Below, piece after piece: positions 1-5,918 of a DNA stretch of 10,534 nt (position 1 is the stretch's first letter; each line of letters begins with the position of its first letter). The notes under the pieces were generated by a model, which did not search any database, had not been told where the DNA came from, and was given only the letters and a program-made list of their open reading frames with translations. This stretch comes from Geothrix sp. (GTDB taxonomy: Bacteria; Acidobacteriota; Holophagae; Holophagales; Holophagaceae). A program made the translations under genes and the position numbers. The stretch spans positions 1-10,534 of the forward strand of contig JAMPXL010000010.1 in NCBI GenBank assembly GCA_023701165.1, given 5' to 3'.

Positions 1-2
1 CC

Positions 3-1901
3 GAAGGCTCCAGGGGACCTGCCGTCATGCTGGCCGCCCCGTTTCTGGGGCGGGACGGACGGGTCCTCGCCGTCCTCGCCGGAAGCGCCGACCTGTTCCA
101 GGATGATTTCATCCTCGAGAACGCCCGCCGCCGGCAGCCGGGCTCCAGCTACCTCCAGATGTTCGACTCCCGAGGGAGGGTGCTGATCCATCCCGATCCG
201 GCCAGGTTCATGAAGCCGCTGGAACTGTCCGGGCCCCAGGACCTCTTCGACCGCGCGATCAAGGGGTTCGAAGGCAGCGGGGAGCGGATCAACACCGCAG
301 GGGTCCAGGCCATCTCTTCGCTGAAGCGCCTCCAGGCCATCGACGGCATCCTGGTGGCCAGCCTCTCCATTTCGGAGGCCCTCGCCCCCATCGAACGGCT
401 GCGGGACTACCTCAAGGTCGCCGTGGCCGGCGTGGTGGCGCTCAGCCTCTTTCTCACCTGGCTGATCTCCCACCGGCTGGCCGACAACCTCGAGGACGTC
501 ACGCGGCAGATCCGCACCCTGGGAGACCTGCCCAGCGGCAGCCGGATCATCCGGATCAAGGGGGATGATGAGGTCAGCGACCTGGCCAGATCCTTCAATG
601 ACATGATCGGGCGGCTGGAGGCCCATGAGGCCAGGCTCACCCTGGCCAAGGCCGAAACGGACGAGGAACTGGGCATCACGAAGCACGTCCTGAACCGGCT
701 CGTCGAGCCCGGCCTCCGGGACCTGCCGCCGGGCTTCCACATGGAAACGCTCCAGACCCAGCGCATCAACGGAGACGCCTGCACCTACCATCAGGGCCTG
801 CCGGGAGTCCATTCCGGGCTCATCTGCGATGCCACGGGCCACGGCCTCACCGCCGGCGTCTCCACCCTCCCCACGGTGCAGACCTTCCTCAGCATGGCCG
901 GCCGCGACCTCCCCCTGGAGACCATCTACCTGGAGATCAATGCGAAGCTCCGCCAGATGCTGCCTTCAGGCCGGTTTGTCTGCCTGTTGCTGGTCCGGCT
1001 GGATGTCCGCCATGGCTCGATCTCCGTCCTGAACGCAGGCCTCCCGGATGCGAGCCTGCTGCCTGCCCATGGCTCCGCGCGGAAGCTCAAATCCCACAAC
1101 CTTCCCGCGGGCGTGCTCGACGCCCCCGGCGTCCCGGTGGTGGAGCACATCGCCGTTTCCGAAGGGGATCGATTCTTCGCGTTCACGGACGGCCTCCAGG
1201 ACCTCCTCGGGAACCGCATCGACGCCCTCCTGGCCCGGGAAACGGCCAGCGCGCCGTTCAGTGCCAGCCGGAGGTCCATTCAGGAGGCCCTTGCGCAGGG
1301 CAGCTGGGACCAGGAGCAGCAGGATGATGTGAGCTGGGCGCTGTGGGAGATCCCCGCCCTGGACCCCCCGGAGATCATGGCCCCCCTCCGGCCTGCAGCC
1401 CGCTTTCCGGGGCCTCTCCACACCGCGTTCTCGGTGGAACTGGCCATGCATCCCCGCCAGCATTCCATCCCCAGCGTCCTTCCCGACTGCCTCCGGCTGG
1501 TGGGCAGCCAGGGGCTGCCTGCAGAGGCCGCCCAAACCCTTGCCGTGGCCCTGACCGAGGCCCTGGGCAACGCGGTGGACCACGGGCTGCTCCGCCTGGA
1601 CACTCGCCTGAAGGAGGAGGGGTTCATGGCCTACGACGCGGCCCGGCAGGCGGGTCTGGAAGCCGCGCCTGCACATGCCATCCACTTCCGCATCGCCCTC
1701 CGTTCCGATGCCCAGAACCGGATTCGCGAGGTCGCGGTGGACGTCGAGGATCCGGGCCCCGGGTTCGACTGGAGGGCCTGGCAGAACCGGAGTGCCCACG
1801 GGCAGCGCGGGCGGGGCCTCCGCATCCTCCAGTCCATCGCCCTGGATCTCGGGTTCAACGAGGCCGGCAACGCCATCCACTTCACGCTGCCCTGCGGTTG
1901 A
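3..1901 (+). CDS. Sensor phosphatase with Cache-like, HAMP, SpoIIE/PP2C and RsbW-like ATPase domains (5' end missing)
   Basis: The frame is open to the window edge, so the true start and probably a first membrane helix lie upstream; the ATG at 27 is only an internal Met. Numbering from that Met: residues 1-110 look like the distal part of an extracytoplasmic Cache sensor domain, 131-147 are a membrane helix, about 147-198 a HAMP domain, then a short helical linker. A SpoIIE/PP2C Ser/Thr phosphatase follows (about 230-442), with likely metal-binding acidic residues at D250, D268 (DATGHG), D388 (FTDG) and D433-D434. The last 160 residues are a GHKL ATPase like RsbW/SpoIIAB: N-box E511/N515/H519, G1 box DPGPGF (575-580), G2 GRGL (595-598). 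By family knowledge it would dephosphorylate an anti-sigma-factor antagonist in response to a periplasmic signal, while the ATPase domain acts as kinase or anti-sigma factor. No conserved His phospho-acceptor is seen, so it is not a classical histidine kinase. The domain calls are strong; the signal and targets are unknown. Confidence 0.9.
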   Translation, partial: EGSRGPAVMLAAPFLGRDGRVLAVLAGSADLFQDDFILENARRRQPGSSYLQMFDSRGRVLIHPDPARFMKPLELSGPQDLFDRAIKGFEGSGERINTAGVQAISSLKRLQAIDGILVASLSISEALAPIERLRDYLKVAVAGVVALSLFLTWLISHRLADNLEDVTRQIRTLGDLPSGSRIIRIKGDDEVSDLARSFNDMIGRLEAHEARLTLAKAETDEELGITKHVLNRLVEPGLRDLPPGFHMETLQTQRINGDACTYHQGLPGVHSGLICDATGHGLTAGVSTLPTVQTFLSMAGRDLPLETIYLEINAKLRQMLPSGRFVCLLLVRLDVRHGSISVLNAGLPDASLLPAHGSARKLKSHNLPAGVLDAPGVPVVEHIAVSEGDRFFAFTDGLQDLLGNRIDALLARETASAPFSASRRSIQEALAQGSWDQEQQDDVSWALWEIPALDPPEIMAPLRPAARFPGPLHTAFSVELAMHPRQHSIPSVLPDCLRLVGSQGLPAEAAQTLAVALTEALGNAVDHGLLRLDTRLKEEGFMAYDAARQAGLEAAPAHAIHFRIALRSDAQNRIREVAVDVEDPGPGFDWRAWQNRSAHGQRGRGLRILQSIALDLGFNEAGNAIHFTLPCG

Positions 1902-1915
1902 GGCCCCAGGGAGGG

Positions 1916-1921
1916 TAGGAT
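1916..1921 (+). promoter_or_regulatory. Putative -10 element (TAGGAT) before the 61-residue gene
   Basis: TAGGAT is followed by GGG and lies 18 nt before the ATG at 1940. It matches the TANNNTGRR pattern seen before bshC, tilS and ftsH. No good -35 was found at 16-18 nt; a TTGAGG at 1898-1903 is only 12 nt upstream. The call rests on recurrence only. Confidence 0.35.
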
Positions 1922-1939
1922 GGGGACAGGAGCACTCCC

Positions 1940-2125
1940 ATGACCAAGCCTCTCGTCCCTGCCGATCTCCTGAAGCAGCTCCAGGCGGCGGACATCCCGG
2001 CTTCCGGCGCCACCGCCGGGAAACCGAAGGCCGCCGCCCATCCCAAGCCCGTGGTCAAGGCGTCCACCAAGCCCCAGGGCAAGAGTGGCGTCACCCACAC
2101 CCGGATGAGCAACCGCGGGAAATAG
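1940..2125 (+). CDS. Small basic Lys/Pro/Ala-rich protein, unknown function (61 aa)
   Basis: I do not recognise this protein. An AGGAG ribosome binding site at 1928-1932 sits 7 nt before the ATG, which supports translation and fixes the start. The first 17 residues (MTKPLVPADLLKQLQAA) could form a short amphipathic helix. The rest is low-complexity, rich in Lys, Pro, Ala, Ser and Gly, and ends MSNRGK, so it is probably disordered and is strongly basic. There is no signal peptide, membrane segment or Cys. It starts 38 nt after the sensor phosphatase stop on the same strand, so it could be co-transcribed or have its own promoter. Its stop lies 5 nt from the stop of the convergent MgtC-like gene. 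A nucleic-acid or ribosome-binding role would fit the charge but is speculation. It could also be a poorly conserved lineage gene. Confidence 0.65.
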   Translation: MTKPLVPADLLKQLQAADIPASGATAGKPKAAAHPKPVVKASTKPQGKSGVTHTRMSNRGK

Positions 2126-2130
2126 GCACC

Positions 2131-3435
2131 CTAAAGCTTCAACGCGACCATCGCCAGCGCCGCCAGCAGGGAGGTGGCCAGGATGGCCGCCAGCCGTGCG
2201 CCGAAGGCCCGCCCGCCGGAGATCCACGCGAACCCGGCCTTGGCCAGGGTGTTCGAGCCGATGGCCAGCACGATGGCCAGGGCCGCCGTGCCCGTGGGCA
2301 GGCCGATCGTGTTCACCTGGCTGCTCACCGCCAGAGTGATGGGCTGCACGTCCGCGAACCCCGACAGGGCCGCGGCGACCAGGAGGCCCCGGTCCCCGAA
2401 CCCGGCCCGTGCCGCCGCGGAGATCAGCATCACCCCGGCCAGGGCCAACCCCCAGGTGAGGGCCCGCTTGAGGTGGAAGGGGTTGCGCATGGGCATCTCC
2501 TCCCCGCCCTCCCGCGCGAGTCCAGACCGCTGGGTCCACCAGGCGCCCGCAAGCAGGACAGCCACCATGGCGGCCATGGGGAGCAGGAGGGAGCGGACCA
2601 GATCCGGGCCCCCCACCACCCCGGCGAGGAGCGCCACCCGGACGCCCATCATCGCGCAGGCCAGGGTCACCGCCACGAGGCCGGCGCTGCGGAGGGACGG
2701 ATCGTGCTTGACCTGGCGCGACATCGTGACGGTGACGACAGTCGAGCTCGCCATGCCGCCCACCACCCCCATCATCACGGCGCCCCGGCGGGCCCCCAGG
2801 ATGCGGTTGAGGGCATAGCCCAGGAAATCCACCGCGGCGATGAGGGCCACCATCCAGCCCACCTTCTGCGGCGAGAGCGCGCCCCAGGGGTCCAGGGTCT
2901 TGGCGGGCAGCAGGGGCAGCAGGATGGCGAAGACGATCAGCAGCTGCATGGCCGCGGTCAGGTCCTCGCGGTGCAGCCGGGGGATCCAGGCCCGGATCCA
3001 GGGCTTGGACAGCAGGAGCAGGGTCACGATCACCGCCACGGCCACTGCCAGCAGCGCATCCCGGGTGAGCAGCATGCCCAGCAGGGGCGCGGCGAGGGCG
3101 GCGATCTCCGTGGTGAGCCCCCGCTCCGGGTTGTTGGTGACGTGGTAGAAGAGACCCACCAGAAGCGCCGCGAACGCCATCACCGCAATGGGCATGGCCA
3201 TGCCGTTGGCGCCCACCTTCACGGAGATCCATCCCAGCAGTGTCAGGAGCGCGAAGGTGCGCGCCCCCAGGCTGCCGTGCTGGGTCTCGATACGATCCGA
3301 CTCGCGGCGGTTCTGGCCTTCATGGACCTCCTGGCTCCGCTCGAAGCCGCTGCGTTCCCGTTCCAGCCCCATCATCAGGCCCAGGGCCACGGCCATGGCG
3401 GCTTCCTTCAGGGTGGAGAAATCGAGGCTCAGCAT
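2131..3435 (-). CDS. MgtC/SapB family integral membrane protein with DUF4010 domain
   Basis: This is a 434-residue polytopic inner-membrane protein. Residues 1-145 form an MgtC/SapB-type region: the first helix carries the family signature GLMMGLERER (residues 19-28), followed by a charged cytoplasmic loop (about 28-55), ARTFALLTLLG (58-68) and further helices. A short charged linker (148-158) leads into a DUF4010-type C-terminal half with about eight hydrophobic segments. Recognisable family motifs there are GGMASSTVVTVTMSRQ (226-241) and LSGFADVQPITLAVSSQ (357-373). The length suits the two-domain MgtC-DUF4010 family. The start is supported by a GGGAG ribosome binding site 6 nt upstream. 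It lies 28 nt downstream of the 157-residue gene on the same strand, so the two probably form an operon. MgtC relatives are linked to Mg2+ stress and F-ATPase control in pathogens, but the DUF4010 branch has no settled function, so I assign none beyond membrane transport or regulation. Confidence 0.9.
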   Translation of the reverse strand: MLSLDFSTLKEAAMAVALGLMMGLERERSGFERSQEVHEGQNRRESDRIETQHGSLGARTFALLTLLGWISVKVGANGMAMPIAVMAFAALLVGLFYHVTNNPERGLTTEIAALAAPLLGMLLTRDALLAVAVAVIVTLLLLSKPWIRAWIPRLHREDLTAAMQLLIVFAILLPLLPAKTLDPWGALSPQKVGWMVALIAAVDFLGYALNRILGARRGAVMMGVVGGMASSTVVTVTMSRQVKHDPSLRSAGLVAVTLACAMMGVRVALLAGVVGGPDLVRSLLLPMAAMVAVLLAGAWWTQRSGLAREGGEEMPMRNPFHLKRALTWGLALAGVMLISAAARAGFGDRGLLVAAALSGFADVQPITLAVSSQVNTIGLPTGTAALAIVLAIGSNTLAKAGFAWISGGRAFGARLAAILATSLLAALAMVALKL

Positions 3436-3463
3436 GACGGGCTCCCGTGGATCACGGAATGAC

Positions 3464-3937
3464 TTAATCGGCCAGATGCCAGATCTGGATATGACTGGTG
3501 CGTTTCAGCACTTCGGCCACCAGGTCGGGAGCCGCCTGGCCATGCGTGCGGACCCGGAAGGTTTCCCCTCCCGGCAGGTGGACCACGTGGATCGAGGCCC
3601 CGCCCGGGAAATCCGGATGGCGGGCCAGGGGCCGGGCCAGGGCTTCCAGATCCAGCGCCTCGAGCCAGCCCTCGGGCAGCGGCGCCGTCCGGGCGCCGGG
3701 CACCAGGGCCCCGGCCTCCCGCGCCTGGAGCAGCACCAGATGCCAGCTCCCGTCCCGCTGGCCCCGCCAGCAGAGGAAGGGCGGCAGCCGCCCGAAACTG
3801 ACGCCGCCCTTGCGGATCTCCGGCCAGGCCCGCAGCGAGGCGAGACCCGCCTCGTCCGCGGCCTCCATGGCGAGGCTGGCCAGGTCCGGTGAGACCGGCG
3901 GAATCCAGGGTTCCACGCTCTGCATGCCGTCGAGCAT
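3464..3937 (-). CDS. Hypothetical protein, unrecognised (about 157 aa)
   Basis: I do not recognise the family. The most likely start is the ATG at 3937, or a second ATG at 3925. The frame stays open up to a GTG at 4039, but that start would overlap the divergent bshC gene. No strong ribosome binding site precedes either ATG, so the start is uncertain. The product is soluble-looking, with no signal peptide or membrane helix. It is Trp-rich (PEIRKGG, FLCWRGQ, SWHLVLLQA), with an alternating strand-like middle and a C-terminal HVVHLPGGETFRVRTHG strand pair, a helix (DLVAEVLKR) and the end IQIWHLAD. One Cys (FLCW) is present. It precedes the MgtC-DUF4010 gene by 28 nt on the same strand and is divergent from bshC, so it could be a small partner of either. 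Gene reality is supported by uninterrupted biased codon use and by the lack of a better frame here. Confidence 0.65.
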   Translation of the reverse strand: MLDGMQSVEPWIPPVSPDLASLAMEAADEAGLASLRAWPEIRKGGVSFGRLPPFLCWRGQRDGSWHLVLLQAREAGALVPGARTAPLPEGWLEALDLEALARPLARHPDFPGGASIHVVHLPGGETFRVRTHGQAAPDLVAEVLKRTSHIQIWHLAD

Positions 3938-3948
3938 GGCAGATCGGG

Positions 3949-3954
3949 TAGGCT
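3949..3954 (+). promoter_or_regulatory. Putative -10 element (TAGGCT) of bshC
   Basis: TAGGCT followed by GGG lies in the 76-nt divergent region between the 157-residue gene and bshC. It would give a leader of about 50 nt, starting near the A at 3961. It fits the TANNNTGRR pattern of this window. No convincing -35 was seen, and the upstream part would overlap the start of the divergent gene. Confidence 0.35.
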
Positions 3955-4000
3955 GGGCCCATGGGTACGACGCGCCGGCGCGGGAGGCTTGAATCGAGCG

Positions 4001-4007
4001 GAGGGAG
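4001..4007 (+). promoter_or_regulatory. Ribosome binding site supporting the GTG start of bshC
   Basis: GAGGGAG lies 6 nt before the GTG at 4014. An in-frame TGA at 3990-3992, with no other start codon between it and 4014, means the protein cannot extend upstream. The short N-terminus of this BshC is therefore real unless the sequence has an error. Confidence 0.7.
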
Positions 4008-4013
4008 AAGGCC

Positions 4014-5186
4014 GTGAGCCCGGCGCCCGTCATCGCCACCGGTCAGCAGATCGGCGCCGGCTGGAGCCCCGCCCTGTCGGTGGCCAAGGCCCTGGCGGCC
4101 CTGGCCGAGGCCCGCCGCACCGGCGCCGAGGCGGTCTACTGGCTGGCGGACGAGGACCATGACCGGGCCGAGGTCGCTTCGGTCGTCGGCGAAAAGGAAG
4201 GCCGCCTGGTCCGCCACCGCTTCCGCTTCGAGGCCCGGGCCGGCACTGCCACGGGCTGGCTGCCCTGGACCGGGGCGCATCAGGCCGGGGCCACGGCCCT
4301 GTGGGGACCCCTGCCCGAACCCCAGGAGCCCACCCTCCGCGGCCACGTCCTCGCCCTGGGCCAGCCCCTGTGGGACCGCGGCCTGCGGCCCTTCTCGCCC
4401 ACGGCGCCATCGGTGCGGGAACCCATCCTGGCCGAGCTGGAACGCTGGCGGACCCTCGATCTGGAGACCCCGCTGATGCGCCAGGCCGAACGGTTGGAGG
4501 CCGAGGGCGCGCCCCTGCCCCTGGATCCGAGGACCCAGGCGGCCTGGTTCTCCCTGGATCCCCGTTCCGGGCACCGGCAGCGCCTGGAGCGCGGCGCGCC
4601 CCTTCCGGCGGGCCACTGGCTCAGCCCCGGCGCGGCCATCCGTCCGCTCATGCAGTCGCTCATGCTGCCCGTGGCGGCCGTGGTGCTGGGCCCCTCGGAG
4701 CAGGCCTACTGGCGCCTGTGCGAGCCCCTCTGGGCGCGGGTGGACCTGGCGGCGCCGAGGATCCTCCCCCGTCCCAGCGTCTATGTCGTGCCTCCCGGAT
4801 TCCAGATCACTGCCGGACAGCTGGGGACGCTCCGCCTGGGCGCCTGGGAGCAGCTGGCCTCCCGGCCCGGCACCCTTCCCAGTGCGCGGTTCCAGGTGGT
4901 GGACCCGCTTCCCGAGTGGTCTGCGGCCCTGCAGGCGCGCTTCCGGCAGGAACTGGCCCGGACCGGGAACCGGCTGGGCAAACTGGACCGGCGCCTGCGC
5001 CGTGAGGCCGCGGCAGCTCTCCTGGGCGGGGATCCCGAGCGCCTGAGGCAGGCCCTCTTCCCCTTCGATGTCCCGCAGGAGCGGGTGATGCCGGGTGTCC
5101 CCTGGCTGCGCCAAGGCGCCCTGCTCGACCGCATCCTGGACCGAATGGACGGCAGCACATCCCTGATCCTGGTGGAGGAACCGTGA
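4014..5186 (+). CDS. bshC: BshC, putative bacillithiol synthase (cysteine-adding enzyme), compact form
   Basis: BshC is assigned to the last step of bacillithiol synthesis, joining Cys to glucosaminyl-malate in the cytoplasm. Family landmarks are in order: ATGQQIGAG (8-16), AVYWLADEDHD (40-50), AAIRPLMQSLMLPVAAVVLGP (207-227), EQAYW (229-233), LPRPSVYVV (251-259), and a C-terminal LRQALFPFDVPQERVMP (344-360) followed by LLDRIL. At 390 residues it is clearly shorter than Firmicute BshC (about 540). The segment that normally precedes TGQQ is absent, blocked by an in-frame stop at 3990, and the late helical/coiled-coil part is also reduced. Start: GTG with a good ribosome binding site. The stop overlaps the start of bshB1 by 4 nt, so the two are translationally coupled. 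That pathway partner strongly supports the name. The cysteine-ligase role itself comes from family knowledge; whether the compact form is active is inferred. Confidence 0.88.
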   Translation: MSPAPVIATGQQIGAGWSPALSVAKALAALAEARRTGAEAVYWLADEDHDRAEVASVVGEKEGRLVRHRFRFEARAGTATGWLPWTGAHQAGATALWGPLPEPQEPTLRGHVLALGQPLWDRGLRPFSPTAPSVREPILAELERWRTLDLETPLMRQAERLEAEGAPLPLDPRTQAAWFSLDPRSGHRQRLERGAPLPAGHWLSPGAAIRPLMQSLMLPVAAVVLGPSEQAYWRLCEPLWARVDLAAPRILPRPSVYVVPPGFQITAGQLGTLRLGAWEQLASRPGTLPSARFQVVDPLPEWSAALQARFRQELARTGNRLGKLDRRLRREAAAALLGGDPERLRQALFPFDVPQERVMPGVPWLRQGALLDRILDRMDGSTSLILVEEP

Positions 5187-5899
5187 GCCACGAACTGGAC
5201 ATCCTCGCCCTCGGCGCCCATCCGGATGATGTGGAAGTCCACGTGGGCGGCGTCCTGGCACTGGCCGCGGACCGCGGGCTGAAGGCCGCCATCCTGGATC
5301 TCACCAGCGGCGACCTCGGCACCCGGGGCACCGCCGAAACCCGCCGGGCCGAAGCCCAGGAGGCCGCCCGGATCCTCGGCGTGCCCCGCATCGTCCTCGA
5401 TTTCCCCGACGGCCGCTTCACCGAGGACGAATCCTTCCGCCTGCGCCTGATGGCCGAGCTCCGCCGCCTCCGGCCCCGGATTCTGATCCTGCCCGCCCCG
5501 GACGACCGCCATCCGGACCATCGCCGCGCCCACCGCCTGGCCCGGGAAGCCGCCTACTACGCCGGCCTGAAGAACTATCCGTGCGACGGAACGCCCTGGC
5601 GGCCTGAGGCCCTGGCCTGGGCCGGCGGCGAAAACCCGGGCCCGCCGGATCTCCTGGTGGACGTCAGCGCCGTGTGGGAGCGCCGCATGGCCGCCTTCGA
5701 CGCCTTCGGCAGCCAGTTCGCCCAGGACGCCTCCCAGCCCGCCACGCGCATCGCCCACCCCGCGTTCCGCCGGGGCGTCGAGGGCCGCGCCATGCACTGG
5801 GGCTCGCTGCGCATGTGCGACTGGGCGGAGGGGCTGTGGTGCGAGCGGCCGGTTCCAGCGGCGCGGGTGGCCCTGGTACCAGCGCTGGAAGGCCGCTAG
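5183..5899 (+). CDS. bshB1: BshB1, N-acetylglucosaminyl-malate deacetylase (PIG-L/LmbE family)
   Basis: This 238-residue zinc deacetylase removes acetate from GlcNAc-malate to give GlcN-malate, the middle step of bacillithiol synthesis. The LmbE-type signature GAHPDDVEVHVGG (11-23) supplies likely zinc ligands H13 and D16, with D15 as candidate general base; the second motif HPDHRRAH (110-117) supplies H113 as third ligand. TSGDLGTRGT (41-50), AYYAGLKNY (124-132) and the late HWGSL/WAEGLW segment (205-219) match the BshB1 branch better than generic PIG-L proteins. The GTG start lies within the GTGA overlap with bshC (5183-5186) and has a GGAGG four nt upstream, so it is coupled to bshC translation. 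Its last codons lie in a long inverted repeat. The stop at 5897-5899 directly abuts the stop of the convergent gene. bshA, which makes GlcNAc-malate, is not in the window. Deacetylation of mycothiol-like or other N-acetylglucosamine conjugates is the main alternative. Confidence 0.92.
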   Translation: MSHELDILALGAHPDDVEVHVGGVLALAADRGLKAAILDLTSGDLGTRGTAETRRAEAQEAARILGVPRIVLDFPDGRFTEDESFRLRLMAELRRLRPRILILPAPDDRHPDHRRAHRLAREAAYYAGLKNYPCDGTPWRPEALAWAGGENPGPPDLLVDVSAVWERRMAAFDAFGSQFAQDASQPATRIAHPAFRRGVEGRAMHWGSLRMCDWAEGLWCERPVPAARVALVPALEGR

Positions 5900-5918
5900 C
5901 TAGGGCTTCTTTTCTTCC
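5845..5918 (+). terminator. Stem-loop with T-rich tail at the end of bshB1, overlapping its coding sequence
   Basis: Bases 5845-5850 and 5853-5860 pair perfectly with 5891-5896 and 5883-5890. This gives a 14-bp stem broken only by a 2-nt bulge (GG, 5851-5852), with a 22-nt loop that contains the palindrome CTGGTACCAG (5873-5882). Ten bases after the stem comes the pyrimidine run CTTCTTTTCTTCC (5906-5918). This could end bshC-bshB1 transcription. The T tract is further from the stem than in a classical intrinsic terminator. On the other strand the stem lies just past the stop of the convergent gene but lacks a T tract. Confidence 0.45.

Noticed and set aside
966..1880. 304-codon open frame antisense to the phosphatase and ATPase domains
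   Set aside because: The opposite strand encodes recognisable catalytic motifs, and there is no ribosome binding site or domain support for the antisense frame.
2100..2135. Terminator between the 61-residue gene and the convergent MgtC-like gene
   Set aside because: Only short 4-bp pairings are visible and there is no T tract, so no terminator could be supported.
1631..3232. 533-codon open frame on the minus strand
   Set aside because: It overlaps the end of the sensor phosphatase antisense and the MgtC-DUF4010 gene in another frame. The translation is His/Gly/Arg-rich with no domain.
1675..3462. 595-codon open frame on the plus strand
   Set aside because: It is antisense to the MgtC-DUF4010 gene, whose membrane helices and motifs are clear. 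The Gln/Gly/Arg-rich translation looks like a shadow.
3938..4039. GTG start at 4039 for the 157-residue protein
   Set aside because: It would overlap the start and ribosome binding site of divergent bshC. The added residues look like random translation of the intergenic region.
3429..5261. 610-codon open frame on the minus strand across bshC and its neighbour
   Set aside because: It runs antisense to bshC, which has clear family motifs, and covers the 157-residue gene in another frame. Its translation is Gly/Arg/Pro-rich low complexity, typical of shadow frames in GC-rich DNA.
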